Below the pieces are notes generated by a model, which saw only the letters and a list, made by a program, of their open reading frames with translations, had not been told where the DNA came from and searched no databases. The position numbers were made by a program, and so were the translations under genes. From Amblyomma americanum (taxonomy: Eukaryota > Arthropoda > Arachnida > Ixodida > Ixodidae), in the NCBI RefSeq assembly GCF_052857255.1, contig NC_135505.1:135135356-135199355 (forward strand): a stretch of DNA of 64,000 nucleotides, written 5' to 3'. Position 1 is the first letter of the stretch; each line of letters starts with the position of its first letter. This document shows, piece by piece, positions 48,656 to 61,343 of the stretch.

Positions 48656-48962
48656 CCTTCACAAAATTTTCTAGGCATTCTATAGACTTTCCATAGACTT
48701 ATGTATATAGACAGTATATAGGCTGTCCGTAGACTTGTGTCAATAAAGTCTATAGGCTGTCCATGGAGCAATTCTAGAGAACACACTATACGCAATACAA
48801 ATGCTATAGAGTGTCTATAGACAATCTAGAGTTATGGCCATACAGGTTTAGTACACGTCTATAGATAGCCTATAGACTATGAATAGACAAAAAGTAATAT
48901 CAATAAGATGCATTAGAGTCTATAAGAAGTCTATATGCTGTCATAAACCATTTTTATAAGCG
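48656..48962. mobile_element. TATAGAC MITE, copy 10
   Basis: Begins CCTTCACAAAATTTTCTAGG and ends CCATTTTTATAAG. In intron 4 of gene 2. Confidence 0.65.
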
Positions 48963-49659
48963 CATAGTTCCTTATTGCAGTTCACTGTGAGCAATTATTT
49001 CTACCCTTGCATTGCAGGCGGTACCTAGTAGTCAAGGTGGGGCACAGAATTGATAATATGTTTGGTTTAGATGCATTATAAATCAGTTATGTCACATTCA
49101 GATATTTTAATTACTTCAAAAGAGCTCATAAACTTCGTCATGCTCCTGCTCACGTAATTGGTAGTTTTTCGGGGTAACAAATTTTCTAATATTCCAAATT
49201 CAATTTCTAACAATTTGGAATAAACGCAACGTCGATGACCTCCCTGGCAAGAATGTTTGAAGAACTGCTCGACGAGCCCAAGGCACCTTGTGAAATAATG
49301 TCAGAGTGAAAGAAAAGAACAAAAATGTTAACAAACGGTCGTTACAGGTGGACGGTTAAGCATGCGAATATAGATATTTCTTACCGAAATAAAGCGTGGA
49401 CATGTTGAGTTGAAAAAAGTTTGCGCCTTTTAAGCCCATGTCGTCCGAGTCGATGCAGTCGAGAAGGTACATAATCTGTGAAGAGTTCTAGGAAGGTTAC
49501 CTCAAGGCATGCTTGCTAACCATCTCGACTGAATTCAATACACGACTCTTTAACGCATTTCTTACATTTACATGAGCGTATTACAATAAGAACACAACAC
49601 GTAGATTTCTATAAATGCATTTTAGGGCAATATTTTTTGACTATATGTCCCATTTATGC

Positions 49660-49955
49660 TCGCCGCGGTGGCTCAGTGGTTAAGGCGCTCGTCTACTGAT
49701 CCGGAGTACCCGGGTTCGAACCCGACCGCGGCGGCTGCGTTTTTATGGAGGTGAAACAACAGAACGCGACCGTGTGCTGTACGATGCCAGTGCACGTCAA
49801 TGATCCCCAGGTGGTCGCAATTATTCCGGAGCCCTCCACTACGGCACCTCTTCCTTTCTTCTCTCAGTCCCTCCTTTATCCTTTCCCTTACGGCGCGGTT
49901 CGGGTGTCTACCGAGGTGTGCGATACAGTTACTGCGTCATTTCCTTTCTTAAGAA
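49660..49955 (+). mobile_element. SINE A, old diverged copy
   Basis: Full head, but many substitutions, a changed segment after TGGAGGTGAAAC, and no ATT tail. In intron 3 of gene 2, 185 bp upstream of exon 4. Confidence 0.75.
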
Positions 49956-50217
49956 CCGTTTCATTTTTTTCCCATTTATACCTGCCGCCAATGACTCCAG
50001 GGATAATAGCTCATAATCATATATGACCATTCTTTTTTGGAAGAAAAGTTTTTACGACTTTTAGTAGCTGGCTACGTTAGGAGAGGCAGCCTGTTGCTGC
50101 ATTTTCGGAAGGAAAACAAACATGAGTAGGATTCGGAAAAAAGAATGGTTGAAAATGCGGCCCCAAATTCTGAAATATTCAAGAACTTGCCAAGGCAGTG
50201 AATCTGCAATTAAGCGC

Positions 50218-50535
50218 ACCCGCCGCGGTGGCTCAGTGGTTAGAGCGCTCGACTACTGATCCGGAGTTCCCGGGTTCGAACCCGACCGCGGCGGCTGCGT
50301 TTTTATGGAGGAAAAACGCTGAGGCGCCCGTGTGCTGTGCGATGTCAGTGCACGTTAAAGATCCCCAGGTGGTCGAAATTATTCCGGAGCCCTCCACTAC
50401 GGCACCTCTCTCTTCCTTTCGTCTTTCACTCCCTCCCTTATCCCTTCCCTTACGGCGCGGTTCAGGTGTCCAACGATATATGAGACAGATACTGCGCCAT
50501 TTCCTTTCCCCAAAAAACCAATTATTATTATTATT
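50218..50535 (+). mobile_element. SINE A, full length
   Basis: Flanked by AATTAAGCGC at 50208-50217 and 50536-50545. In intron 3 of gene 2. Confidence 0.85.
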
Positions 50536-50545
50536 AATTAAGCGC

Positions 50546-52551
50546 CGTTAACTGAAAACGCGAGAATAAAGCAGGGCTCATAGCTGCCTGCCTTGAGTGT
50601 GGAAAAAACCCACGAATGAAGCGCGTCCGAAAATCCTCCGCAATGCGCCAAATTTTGTAATGAATTTACTTGAAGGTTTGGGGCGGGGGGGGGGGGGGGG
50701 GAAGTGAGTACACGAACTAGTGATTGATTAGATGTGCTCATTGCGTTAAATGGACATTGTGTTGGAACAGAAGTTTGCTAGTATAGATACTTATATTAAC
50801 TTATACCTATACTTATATAACTTATACTTATATATAGATACTTATAGTGTAAAGGCTTATATTAACAAAGTAGCTCGCTTCACAAAAAAGCGCATTTTTT
50901 GAAGGATGCAAAAGACAAAAATAAAAATATAAGTATCGCCGCGAGGGGCTGCTTTTACAAGTAGGCTGTGTAGACATCAAGTGCTTTTTTTTTTTTCAAG
51001 TATCTCTGAGGCTACGGCGCTCTTCCATTCACCGTGAAGCGGTTATCACAGCGCTATTTTCGTCGTTGACATCCCAAATTTTTGTTCAATTGGCAGTAAA
51101 GAAAAAATTCCACATTTAAACTCAATTTTATTTAACTTTTAAAGATGCGTTACAGGCCCCAAGATACCATTTGGTAATGGGCACACAGAACAGCGTAAAT
51201 ACAGGAGAAACGAATGGCAAAATACAATGCGAAATGCGAGGCGACATCGTGCCAGAATAAATGCGCTTTCGAAAAGCATGCAGGCAAAGCAACCCTCCCA
51301 GTGCACGTATCTTGTCGAAATAGCCAGATTTTGTCGAGCCACAGCACCTAGGGTGATCGTGTTTCGGGAATTCTAAAAATTGATATGGCTATTACTAACG
51401 AGGGAGTATGCTTGGGCGTGTTAGCTCTGTAGTTACCACGCTATGCTCTCTCTGTGTTATTAACGGCCGGCTACTAATCTCCAATTGAAATCAGGTGCTT
51501 ATAGATTAATAGTTAAAAAGTGAACTTTTAGAATTTAGTAATCACTTTTCTAGTTATCGTGATTCGGCTGTTTCTAGACGTCCGCCAATACTGGTATTAC
51601 TATCCCTCAATAAAGTTCTCTTTACCTCAAAAGCCCTATTTTTAAAAATTAGTGATCAGCTTCTCTGTCACACCTGATATTCTTAGAAGGTGAATTGTGT
51701 CTCGTTGTCTTCAGCGGGTTTTTACATGCCCAACAATTCTGGACAAGTGAATGTTTGAACAGGAAACCGTCTATGAACGCAATTTTTTTATATATGTAAT
51801 TTAAGATTTCACTTTAACAACCAACGCATTCGCAGATCACCCGACGGCAGTCTTGTATCTTTTACTGTTAACGTTTTTGCCATCGCCAAAAGCGTTCCCC
51901 GTTGGTTTTCTATGGCAGTCTTAACTGTTCGATGTGATCAATGGAAGCATTTTAAAGAGAAAAATTTCCATCACAGTGTCTTAAAACTTTTCAATTTTCA
52001 AAATTTTTGTCCAGAGACGTTGAACATGAGCATCACCAAGATATTAGTTCATTACTTGACCGCGGCATTTATTTGATTCTAAACATCCAATCTTATCATT
52101 CTAAGCCTCGTTTCGTGCACCACAGAAAAATTGCCCCCCCCCCCCCCTCCCCACTGATTTCTAATCAGCCCCCCTCTGCATAAGGTGATTGTATTGCACC
52201 AAGGTATTCTCCCAGTCCTATTCACTCGCCTCCAGTCTCTGACTGTAACCTCTGATAATGTAACACGCGACCGGTTTTCCCTCGTGGACATATGCAGTTA
52301 TCTGTCCACTAGGATGTTAATTGCCTTGCCATATCAACCATGTCAGTGCTTTCTTATCATTAAAGCAACAACAACAACAACAATAACCCGAGGCTAAAAA
52401 CAAGTCTGGAGCTTAGAGAGTTTCTCTATCATTTTCCTTTTAACGGCTTCGTTCTTTGCGCTCAGTTTTATTTAGAATGTTAGGCATTGGCGCCCATATT
52501 TCGGTGCATTGAATAACATACATAGGCTGTTACCAATGCGGTAATACTTAC
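50546..52551 (-). other. Part of gene 2 intron 3
   Basis: G-tract near 50684-50701, AT-rich TTATAC block 50780-50840, C-tract 52135-52147, (CAA)n near 52367-52383. No gene recognised. Confidence 0.5.
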
Positions 52552-52617
52552 TTGGCAATCGTGTAATGGGTTTCCGGTACTATGAAGTCTCTTGCAGACA
52601 TCCCCCACTTCTTTCGT

Positions 52618-54266
52618 CTGCAAATAATACAAGTACAGACTTTGATTTCAGGGTATAAAGAAATACATGAATGAGCAACAAAAGAAAGCTATCCATTGGT
52701 AGCTTGAGCGGCCCGCTAACCCAATAAAGGTGGCAGCAGAAAAATAATAGAGGCAGTAATATATAGTGTAGCATCTAAAAAAACTTAAGAAATCGCAAAT
52801 CTTAATATAGCAGGTTTTTCAGGGAAGCCTGCCACTAATTTTAAAAAAATTGGATTTTTGAAGTACCGGTATGGCTTGGGAGACATTGTAATGTCAGTGT
52901 TGACAGACACCGAGAAAAAAGGTAGTCGCTTTAGCTAATAAGCTGGCTAACAAAATTCAGATAGTTAACTTTCTAACTATGGGAGTTCGCGCCTGGATGT
53001 AATTAGAGCTTTGTAACATGCGGTTAACAATAGCCATATCAGTGCTTAGAAATTCAAGAACGCGATTCCTGACGGTGCTGTGGTTCAACAAACTTAGGTC
53101 ATTTCTGGCGCCTTTCGAAAATCCCGCGGTGAGCGCTGAGCCAGCTCACCGACGTCCATCAAATGACGTCACTCCGTGCCGCAGTTTCCGCATGATCACT
53201 GCCACGTTCGAATTGCGGCGTTCACCGCTGCTTTTTGATCTTGGTCACGAGGGACCTGCGGCTATAATAGTATTTTTTTACCTTCTTTTAATTCGCAGTT
53301 CTCGCACACGCATTTCCTCACTGATGTCGTCAAGCCTCGCGAAAGGCCTCAGGTTCTCTCAGGTCGGCCTATTCTAATTGCCGAGAGATTCATCTTTCCG
53401 GCTTCACAATGAAACATGCTTATCTCTCAGTTATTAAAAAAATTGGGCAGCGGGAACGCGATAATAGAGCTGAACAAAAAGGTAAGAATTCTCATTACAG
53501 GTCTGAATACTTTGTGCATTACATGACGGAAGCCAACAGTCAGCGAAACCATGTCATAACGAGACACTCTTTTCCCTTCCCTTACCTACTTAGCGCATTG
53601 ACATATAGAGAGAATCTCCTTTCCTTCCTACACCCTTTGGCACAGTGTCACAGAAAGTTGTCCGCGAGTATAGTGATACCAAGAGTCTTTTCTTCATCTC
53701 GGAATTCGAAGACAAGTGCTTCCATCGGAACATTGGCAACCGACGTGATGGTTACTTCACAGTCTTGTTCACTTTCTGCTGTCGAGAATTTCAAGTCCTC
53801 TGCCCTGCCTCGACCATTGCAGTTGAGTAGTGCTATACATCTAGTACCTATCATGAGAATTCTCGATATTTCGTGCGGTTTTCTTTATTAATTTATCAAA
53901 TTTACAGTGGCGCCTCTGGGAAAGTTTAAATCTTTTATAGCCTTATTTTATCCCACTCTAGGCACACCGTCGATACGACTATACGCTTAGATTCGCATCT
54001 CGGAATTCTACGGCGCACAGGGAACAAAAACTGCCACCATCCTGCCATACACTGAGTGAGTCCGAACTTACGGCGTGACGCCAACTCCAAATGCATACGC
54101 ATTCAAATTCAACCCCGAAAATTTACTCTTATCTACCCGATACCCATACATATAAGCTTACACACCTTTAGCATACCGTGCTTCATGTTACCGTTTCCGG
54201 AGTACCGAAAGCCCGCCCACCACCAGTGTGCACGCTCTGATTGGTCGCGATGCGGTAGGCGTGCAA
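52618..54266 (-). other. Gene 2 intron 2, with an unrecognised ORF
   Basis: Minus-strand 53854-53648 (68 codons) reads with plausible composition (TITSVANVPMEALVFEFRDE) but I do not recognise it and see no splice partners. The overlapping plus-strand 160-codon ORF (53409-53891) looks random. Confidence 0.3.
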
Positions 54267-54554
54267 CCTTACAAAAATTTCTTTAGGCAGTCTATAGACT
54301 GCCCATAGACTTCTGTCTATAAAGTCTGCAGTCTTTCTTCAGAAAAACGCTAGAGAACAGCCTACAGGCAATACCAATCCTAAAGACAGTCTACAGAAAA
54401 TCCATAGATTTTTGGCCACACACTTTACTATTAGTAGAGTTTTCTCTATAGACAGTCTATAGACTACGAATAGACAAAAAGAAATATATATATATAGGAA
54501 GGCAATAGAGTCTGTAAGAAGTCTGTAGACTGTCTGTAGACCATTTTTGTAAGG
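54267..54554. mobile_element. TATAGAC MITE, copy 11 (best complete copy)
   Basis: The ends are inverted: CCTTACAAAAATTT at the left and ATTTTTGTAAGG at the right, continuing into GCAGTCTATAGACTG / GACTGTCTGTAGACC. About 288 bp, no ORF. Lies in intron 2 of gene 2, 140 bp past the exon 2 donor. Confidence 0.7.
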
Positions 54555-55394
54555 GGTGCACGCTCCTGTGCCTTACTAAAGTATAATCGTGAACTGTTGC
54601 GTGCAAGGTGAATGCCAGCATATACGTATGTGTAATTCTGTGCACCACTAGCGTTACGTGCTTTATCAGTGCTGCGAACAACGGGAGAAACTTACCTTGT
54701 TCATCAGCGACTGGCTCACGTAAGCTAAGGCTGTGAACTCACACACAAAGTACGCTGTGTACAGGACCATGTCGTAGCGGGGATTGACGGCGAAGCCGGA
54801 CTGGGAGGCTTCGCACACGAAAAGGCAAGGGACGAAAATAACGCACACACTTGAGACAATCAGCGGCCAACGCCAGATGTCGTTGATCTCTTCTTTCAGT
54901 TGGCGCACAGTGGACAAACGGAGCCTAACTCTTTCTACGCGACCCACGACGTCCACTCGATGCACGGAACTAACACGATGGGAATCCAGGCACTCCACTA
55001 AGGTGTCCTGTAACTTTCGTAGGTACTCCGAGAGCACCTGACCAGACGACCTCAAGAAGACGGCGTAAACGCTGTCGTACGTGAAGTACAGGAACATGGT
55101 AAAAAGTTCTTTTGCCCACAAGAATATTTGCATCCACCCACTCTTCGCAACGGCGCTGGATTGTCCATACTCTTCATAGGACAGTTCGGCTGCAGCAAAT
55201 GCTCCGCAGTAAAGCCCACAAAGTAAGCACCTTCGCATGTCTGACCACAAGAAGCGGCAACGAGTGCAGCAGTCACAAGGGAGCACACCGATCTCCTTTT
55301 CGAAGGCTAACGCCCGCTGGTAGAAGGAGACGAGTCTTGAGGAGTTCAGTAGAATGCAAATGATGTTCACGGCAACCCTGAGCGCAGAAATCGA

Positions 55395-55795
55395 GAAAAA
55401 TAAATGGCAGTGGCTTAACTTGTCCAACCCTGGAATTCAGAGAAAAGCAAGCACGCTTGCTAAGCGTCTGAGGATCGTCCATGGCAGCTTCGCTGCACGC
55501 TCGCGAATATACCCATACAACCACGTGGCTATGACGTGGTATCACATTGACACCCCGATCTGATGTCATCACGTGGCTTCACATCACCCTATCGGATGTT
55601 GTTAAGGTCAAAGGTCAACCCAAAGGTCGCCCAATGTCAAAGATCAATGAAAGGTCATGGGTCAAGGGTTTGACACCCTAACTGTACCACATATGGCCAT
55701 ACACGGCTAACGTGGGTGGGCTGAAGGTCGTTCAAGGTCATTCTTCGGCTTATGCGACGACTGATTTACCTAGCGTAGTGAAGCTTTTCGCTTCA
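55395..55795 (-). repeat. Dispersed repeat E, inverted copy next to gene 2 exon 2
   Basis: Matches 24170-24590 on the opposite strand. Its edge lies about 20 bp from the acceptor of exon 2 (55378), leaving only a short TTTTTCTCGATTTCTGCG pyrimidine tract between. Confidence 0.6.
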
Positions 55796-56334
55796 AAATA
55801 TGTTTGCGTTTACCACTCAGAAGTTTCATTGAAACTGGATCTGCAAAAAAAGTGGCTTATGGAATGTTATCAAATTTAATAACTACGTATACTTAATTTC
55901 ATTTCAAGCATCCTTGTCAAACTCTTGTGCCCGGAAAAAATCCTCCTGATTGCATCCAGGGCAGTTTGCTCTGGGTTCCAGCATTTTCTCTACACGGTAA
56001 CATAATTGGTCGTACATCTAGTGATGTCACAGGTGTCCTGTGCTTTTCGAAAAAAAAGTGCACCTTATTTCTCTCGCTTCAATGAATTTTACTGAAATTT
56101 GGCACGTGTTAAAGAAAATAATATCGAGCGACTGTAAGGTTATTACGCTTTGTCTCCAGTCGGTGAAAGTGGTGATGGTTTTTAGTAAAATAATTACAAA
56201 CTGGACAATACAAAGAAGCTTGCTCGCCATCGGACTGCCACCGTTTTTAGGCACATGATCTTGGCTTGTCGCAAAGGAAAGGGATTGTGGGGATGATAGG
56301 CACGACGAAAGACAGCTGGCATGCTGAGAGAGCA

Positions 56335-56470
56335 TAATAATAATAATAATAACAACAACAACAACAATAATAATAGTTGGTTTTTTGGGGAAGGAAATGG
56401 CGCAGTATCTGTCCCATATATCGTTGGACACCTGTACCGCGCCGTAAGGGAAGGGATAAAGGAGGGAGCA
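56335..56470 (-). mobile_element. SINE A, 3' fragment
   Basis: (ATA)n/(AAC)n tail, then TTGGTTTTTTGGGG to GATAAAGGAGGGAG. The central domain and head are missing. Confidence 0.7.
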
Positions 56471-56959
56471 TAAGGGGCAGAAGTATTATTATATAAAGCT
56501 TTCCACAATTATAACATTAATTGGAACACATGGACTATTGCCGCATATCTAGGCACAGTTGTCTTATAACAGTTCGAGACTGCAAGCAAGGGCTCGGAGA
56601 AGTTATTTGCATAATACGTACACCGTCTCGCATATAGTGCCGCCATCTGTTGAGAGCACGCGGAATGCTCACTCACTCACACACTCAGTACTTAAACGCC
56701 AAGTTTCGCCATGTACCGGAAGATGGTATGGGGCTTGGAGCTAGAGGCCCTCGCGTGGGATGAGGCATTTCTGGCGGCGTCATTTCTACATATATGAGAA
56801 CGCTGAATAATACGGGAGGCAATCGTTAAAAGGATGCGTCTGACTTGTTTTCCATGACAGCAAGCATAGACACTGTTCTGCGGTAAGCCTGCATGTAATA
56901 TTTATGCTGCGATCATGCACACATTCATTGCGCATCACCTGCTTCTTCAAACGATAAGC

Positions 56960-57960
56960 ACAGAAATTTTGTGGTAATTCCCTACCTCCACACAATCAGC
57001 GATCGTCTAAAGAAAGTCGCACATCGCGCTGGCGTGGATGTCATCTTCACGGCTCCCAACAAGTTTTCCGCCCTCTGTTCCAAAGTGAATAACCCGCCGG
57101 AAACCTAGGGGGTGTAGGGTGACACACTCTGAACAAAATGTCCCCTATGATTCAGGAATAATTTACTCCGTCCCAGTGTCATGCGGGAAGAGGTATATCG
57201 GTCAAACGAGAAGGTGCATCAATATCCGTCTCCAAAAACATCAAAACAACGTTAAAAGTATGGCTATTTCTGGAAACCTGGCTAAGCACTGTAAGAAGTG
57301 CAAAATCGCAGAAAACAGCCCTGAACGTATACCTGCACTTCTGACTTTAATCGCTGCACCACTATCGGCCGATGACGATACAGGTTGGCGAGGGAAATCG
57401 TCGAAGCCCTGCAAATTGATTATGCTGGTGAACAATGCGTGATCACTGCATCCCTCTCCTTGTCGGAAAAAGAGCTGAATTTTCTGGGTGGCTTGATGAA
57501 CACCTAAGGTTCTTTTGTGCCACATATGATCCCTTGTTGGTAGTGCCTTTATCTTGTTTTATCCTCCGCAGCGTCTTACAAGATTTTAACGCTTTTAATC
57601 CTCCCTTTTCGGGCACGTCTTTAAAGCTTTTACCTTCATTTTTTATGTGTTCACTTGTATATTCCCCTCTGTGTCCCTCATGGTTTTAACGCATTCTGCA
57701 CCCTTTTGGGCAATTTTTCATTGCTTTTGTTTTTGTTATTGTCACCTGATCACCTTTTCGCGGCTCTTTACACCGTCTTTTTATCGCTTATTTCGTTTGT
57801 TCCTGTTTTGGAAATCTTGTGACGCGACCACACTGATTGCCGGTTATCGCTGCAGCAGCCCTGTTATCCACCTTCTCATGTCTTCTATTTAAGCATCTTT
57901 CCTTCAAAATAAAAATTCAGTTGTCAGTCAGTGCTCGTGTGTGTCGTTTCATCGCGCTGT
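56960..57960 (+). mobile_element. Penelope-like element relic with GIY-YIG endonuclease
   Basis: From about 56970 the plus strand encodes VVIPYLHTISDRLKKVAHRA and VIFTAPNKF..., the linker after the reverse transcriptase in Penelope-like elements. After a broken stretch near 57100 comes GIIYSVPVSCGKRYIGQTRR (57158 on), a GIY-YIG nuclease core, then a frame change near 57380 to REIVEALQIDYAGEQC...LSEKELNFL, with a stop at about 57508. An A-T rich 3' region with AATAAA near 57910 follows. The polymerase domain is absent. Inactive, in intron 1 of gene 2. Confidence 0.7.
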
Positions 57961-58540
57961 TTCTAAGTGCATTGCTCTTCAGAATCAATGAAGATTGATG
58001 TTTTCACATGCGACGTGCTTACCTGAAAGATAACAGGATCTGCACTGAGAATCGAAGATCACTGTTCAAGCGGTCTTGACGTCCTGTCCCCTCGAGGATC
58101 ACAAGTTCTTGTTCCGCCCATAGCAAGAACGCTAGACACCCGATGCTGTACATGGTGTACCAGCTCCTCCACACCACCCTGGGCGTTGCTCTGTCGCTGG
58201 TGCTGAACAGGTCACATATAAAGAAGCAGCCGCAAAGGCGGGAAAGTAGCGCGTGAATCCGGATGCTGCGGGCCATCAGCGAAGGGCAGCTTGGAGGGTT
58301 GTGTTCACGTGACCCTTTATGTCCGATGAGCTTCGTGACCTTGTCCTTGAATACTTTGTGAAGCATGTCTCTCATTTCATCTAAGGGTGCCTTCGTAGAA
58401 ATGATGTCAGGTACTCCGGCCTTAACGAGACTGCGAGAGAGACAGAAACCAAGCGGGTATGGGTGTTGTTTATGCGGACAATAGCTTGTGGGCGTTGCGG
58501 ATAACAGTACCTCTTGCTGGGCTAGTTGGTCTAACATCGT

Positions 58541-58680
58541 GTAACAAAAGTAAAAACAGCGCTAATTTTTACACAAACACACAGAAGGACCAGACAGGAC
58601 GGGCGCTGGAGTCAGCACCCGTCCTGTCTGGTCTTTCTGTGTGTTTGTGTAAAAATTAGCGCTGTTTTTACTTTTGTTAC
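58541..58680. repeat. Foldback element A (63-bp arms)
   Basis: Arms 58541-58603 and 58618-58680, one mismatch, 14-nt loop. The arms contain AGCGCTAATTTTTACACAAA and CAGACAGGACGGG. It abuts the 5' extension of gene 2 exon 1. Confidence 0.9.
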
Positions 58681-60230
58681 CGGAGGGCGTTGTGGAATTG
58701 ACCAATCACAGGGCCACCCCAACGAGGATTGATCCTGCGGAAATTAAACAGCCCATTTCTTCAACGTTGGCACATTTTAATCGATTTAGGGCTATACCTT
58801 CGCAAAGGTGAGAGAGAGGCAAACGTCCAGTCGTGACATGGCACTCATCCTTGTCTCTAAAGAAAAATATAGGGCATAGGAACTGGACTAGCCGCTTAGT
58901 TTTCCACTTTGGTTTAGCCGACCATTGCGTGCGAAAACTACCTACGGCGGTGACAAGTCTGCGGCACCGAACATCGAAGTGTGTGCTGAAAAAAAAAATC
59001 CGGCACTCGGGTCAGCGTTTATTGAAAATATGCCAGTTTATCCACCATGGAAGAGTCACGAATCAGGTGATTCTTAAAACAATTGTCCCCAAAACATGCT
59101 TATGTCACCTCGAACTAACATTTTAAGCCAAGCTTATACCACGTAAGGCACGCACTTTTGGAATAATTCATTTATTTACTTTGTTCATGAAAACATTTTC
59201 TTGATCAGGTTGGCAGTTCTAGTGCTCGAAGACATAGACAGACGAAATGAACACGGGTGTTATTTTTCCGCTCAGAAGGATGAAAAGAGGGCACACATAT
59301 CAAAAATAAAATATTTGCACTAATAATTGCAAATATTTAAGGTTTACTATAAACGTGACCACACACGTGCACTATTAGATTAGTAGCATTTAAGGTTGAA
59401 GTGCTTTTGTGGCAAGGATTGAGTTACCGTTGTTTAAAACACTCTATGCTGGCAAAATTGTCCTTGGGCAGAGTTCGACATAAGCAATTACGGAGACGCA
59501 CGCCGAAAGCCTAAACGTGCACTTCCGCCGGCCCATTGGCGTCTGAACGGTTCCAGCACCAGACTGGGACCTTGCATTTATTCTTCGAACTCTATTCATA
59601 CCCAACATTTCTTGACAAAAGCATTTTTGAGCGGGAGACCTTTTATGAACGAATTTTTTTTTTCATATAATGTAAGATTTCACTGTAACAATCAATATAC
59701 CCGCAGATCACTCGACGCCAATCTTGATTTTTTTTTCTAATGATGTTTTTGCTGCCATCAAAAGTCTCCCTCATTTGTTTTCTAAGGTTGTCTTAACTGC
59801 TCGATGCGATTATTGGAAACACTTTAAGAGTGCTACATATCAGAACTGACCATTACCTTCAGTATTCCCATCAAGTTATCTCACAAATGTGCAATTCAAA
59901 ATTTTTGTCCGAGAATGTTGAAAATTGGCGTTATATTCGAATCATGTTAAATACAGTCAAACTCCTTGTCACAAACGCGCTAGAAGTGCAGTGCTGCGGC
60001 TTTGTTTCATGCTATTAAAGCGATAACGTTAAGAGTCCCGTGTAGTCCGTGTCGTCGTTGCCGGTGTCATCGACATAGCTGGCCGTGATTGAGAAATCCC
60101 GACTTAAGCAAATAAATTACAATTCAGCTAAATATAAAGTTTGTTTAACTTCGGTTAGGGTGGGAATCGACCCAAGGTACTTCGGACTGCGAGACGGCAC
60201 GTTGCCCGCAGACCACGAAAGCTCGTTTCT
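58681..60230. other. Unassigned sequence upstream of gene 2
   Basis: Would include gene 2's promoter if it starts near exon 1. A block near 60019-60230 with AAGCGATAACGTTAAGAG resembles TIR element F ends. Confidence 0.35.
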
Positions 60231-60243
60231 TCAAACTGAATGA

Positions 60244-60558
60244 CCCCCGCCGCGGTGGCTCAGTGGTTAGGGCGCTCGACTACTGATCCGGAGTTCCCGG
60301 GTTCGAACCCGACCGCGGCGGCTGCGTTTTTATGGAGGAAAAACGCCAAGGCGCCCATGTGCTGTGCGATGTCAGTGCACGTTAAAGATCCCCAGGTGGT
60401 CGAAATTATTCCGGAGCCCTCCACTACGGCACCTATTCTTCCTTCCTTCTTTCACTCCCTCCTTTATCCCTTCCTTTACGGCGCGGTTCAGGTGTCCAAA
60501 GATATATGAGACAGATACTGCGCCTTTTCCTTTCCCCAAAAACCAATTATTATTATTA
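60244..60558 (+). mobile_element. SINE A, full length
   Basis: Flanked by TCAAACTGAATGA at 60231-60243 and 60559-60571. Confidence 0.85.
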
Positions 60559-60571
60559 TCAAACTGAATGA

Positions 60572-61328
60572 AAGTGGACCTAGTGAATGCGCTTGGGTTT
60601 TTGACTTAGTGAGACATGTACCGATGAGTACATGAGTAGCTATAAGTAGTCTAACCATAGCAATTAGGTAACTTTGTAGGCGATGCGAACGGGGCCGGAT
60701 GACGCTTTCGCGTTCTACATTTAACCCTCTTAGGTACACAACGAAATGACGTATGGGAAAATCAGCACAATAATGTTCTTCGTTTATTATTGCCTCCAAA
60801 ACAACAAGAAAGCAGCGAATAAGCCAATCGGTATTGAAAGAAAAAAGATACGGATTGCGGCACATGTGTCCCTATGTACCTCAAGGGAGTAAACTTTCTC
60901 CGGTCGTAGCCACTGCTTTTACGCGCTTTGAAACTCTGGAAAACAGTTTCTTGCCGCAGCCAAGCCCATGTGCAGTCTAGAAACTGTGCAATAATTGAAC
61001 TGAAGGTTATAAACGATCCACTTTGCGCAATTCGCGCAGTGCTTGCGAGAGTAACCCTCGTGCATTCGTGGTGCTGTGGCTACGGTCTGCGTGAACGTCA
61101 CGACGAGTCATTGCGTCTGCACAAGACTTGTGCCTCGTTACCGGCTATGAGAACAAGAGATAAGGGAACGCGCCACAGCCTGTCTAAATTCGATCACGGT
61201 GAAAGCAGGCGCATTAGCATTTTTAGCTTGCAGCTTGTGGTAGCAAATCTGGGTGTCGTTCATTTCCATGTCGAGAAGGAAACTATGAAGTTTACTCGCA
61301 AAACGCTTTCACTTTTCTATTCGTTGTA
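60572..61328. other. Unassigned sequence
   Basis: A 133-codon plus-strand ORF (60928-61329) has no motif I recognise. Confidence 0.35.
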
Positions 61329-61343
61329 GCGAAAAGAATTCCG

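Larger units (their letters stand above)
47207..58366 (-). pseudogene. Gustatory-receptor-like gene 2, five exons, one apparent frameshift
   Basis: Paralogue of gene 1. Exons: 58366-58023 (phase 2 donor), 55377-54696, 52617-52552 (22 codons), 49475-49385, and 47272-47207 with stop TAG. All splice sites are GT-AG. The final exon carries TYSVILLQT, the C-terminal hallmark of the GR family. The Met at 58366 is chosen because it aligns with the start of gene 1; the ORF is open up to 58537, but that stretch runs into a foldback repeat. The fourth exon matches genes 3 and 4 (YLLDC...GANFFQLN), then needs removal of one base near 49400 to regain the conserved N-x-P-x-x-x-S ending and the phase-0 donor. 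As read, the frame into the last exon is wrong, so this is either a young pseudogene or an assembly error. Without the extra base it would be about 415 codons. Its introns hold a Penelope relic, SINEs and MITEs, and the gene spans 11 kb. Confidence 0.75.

Noticed and set aside
53409..53891. 160-codon plus-strand ORF
   Set aside because: No motif, overlaps a more protein-like minus reading, and lies in an intron of gene 2.
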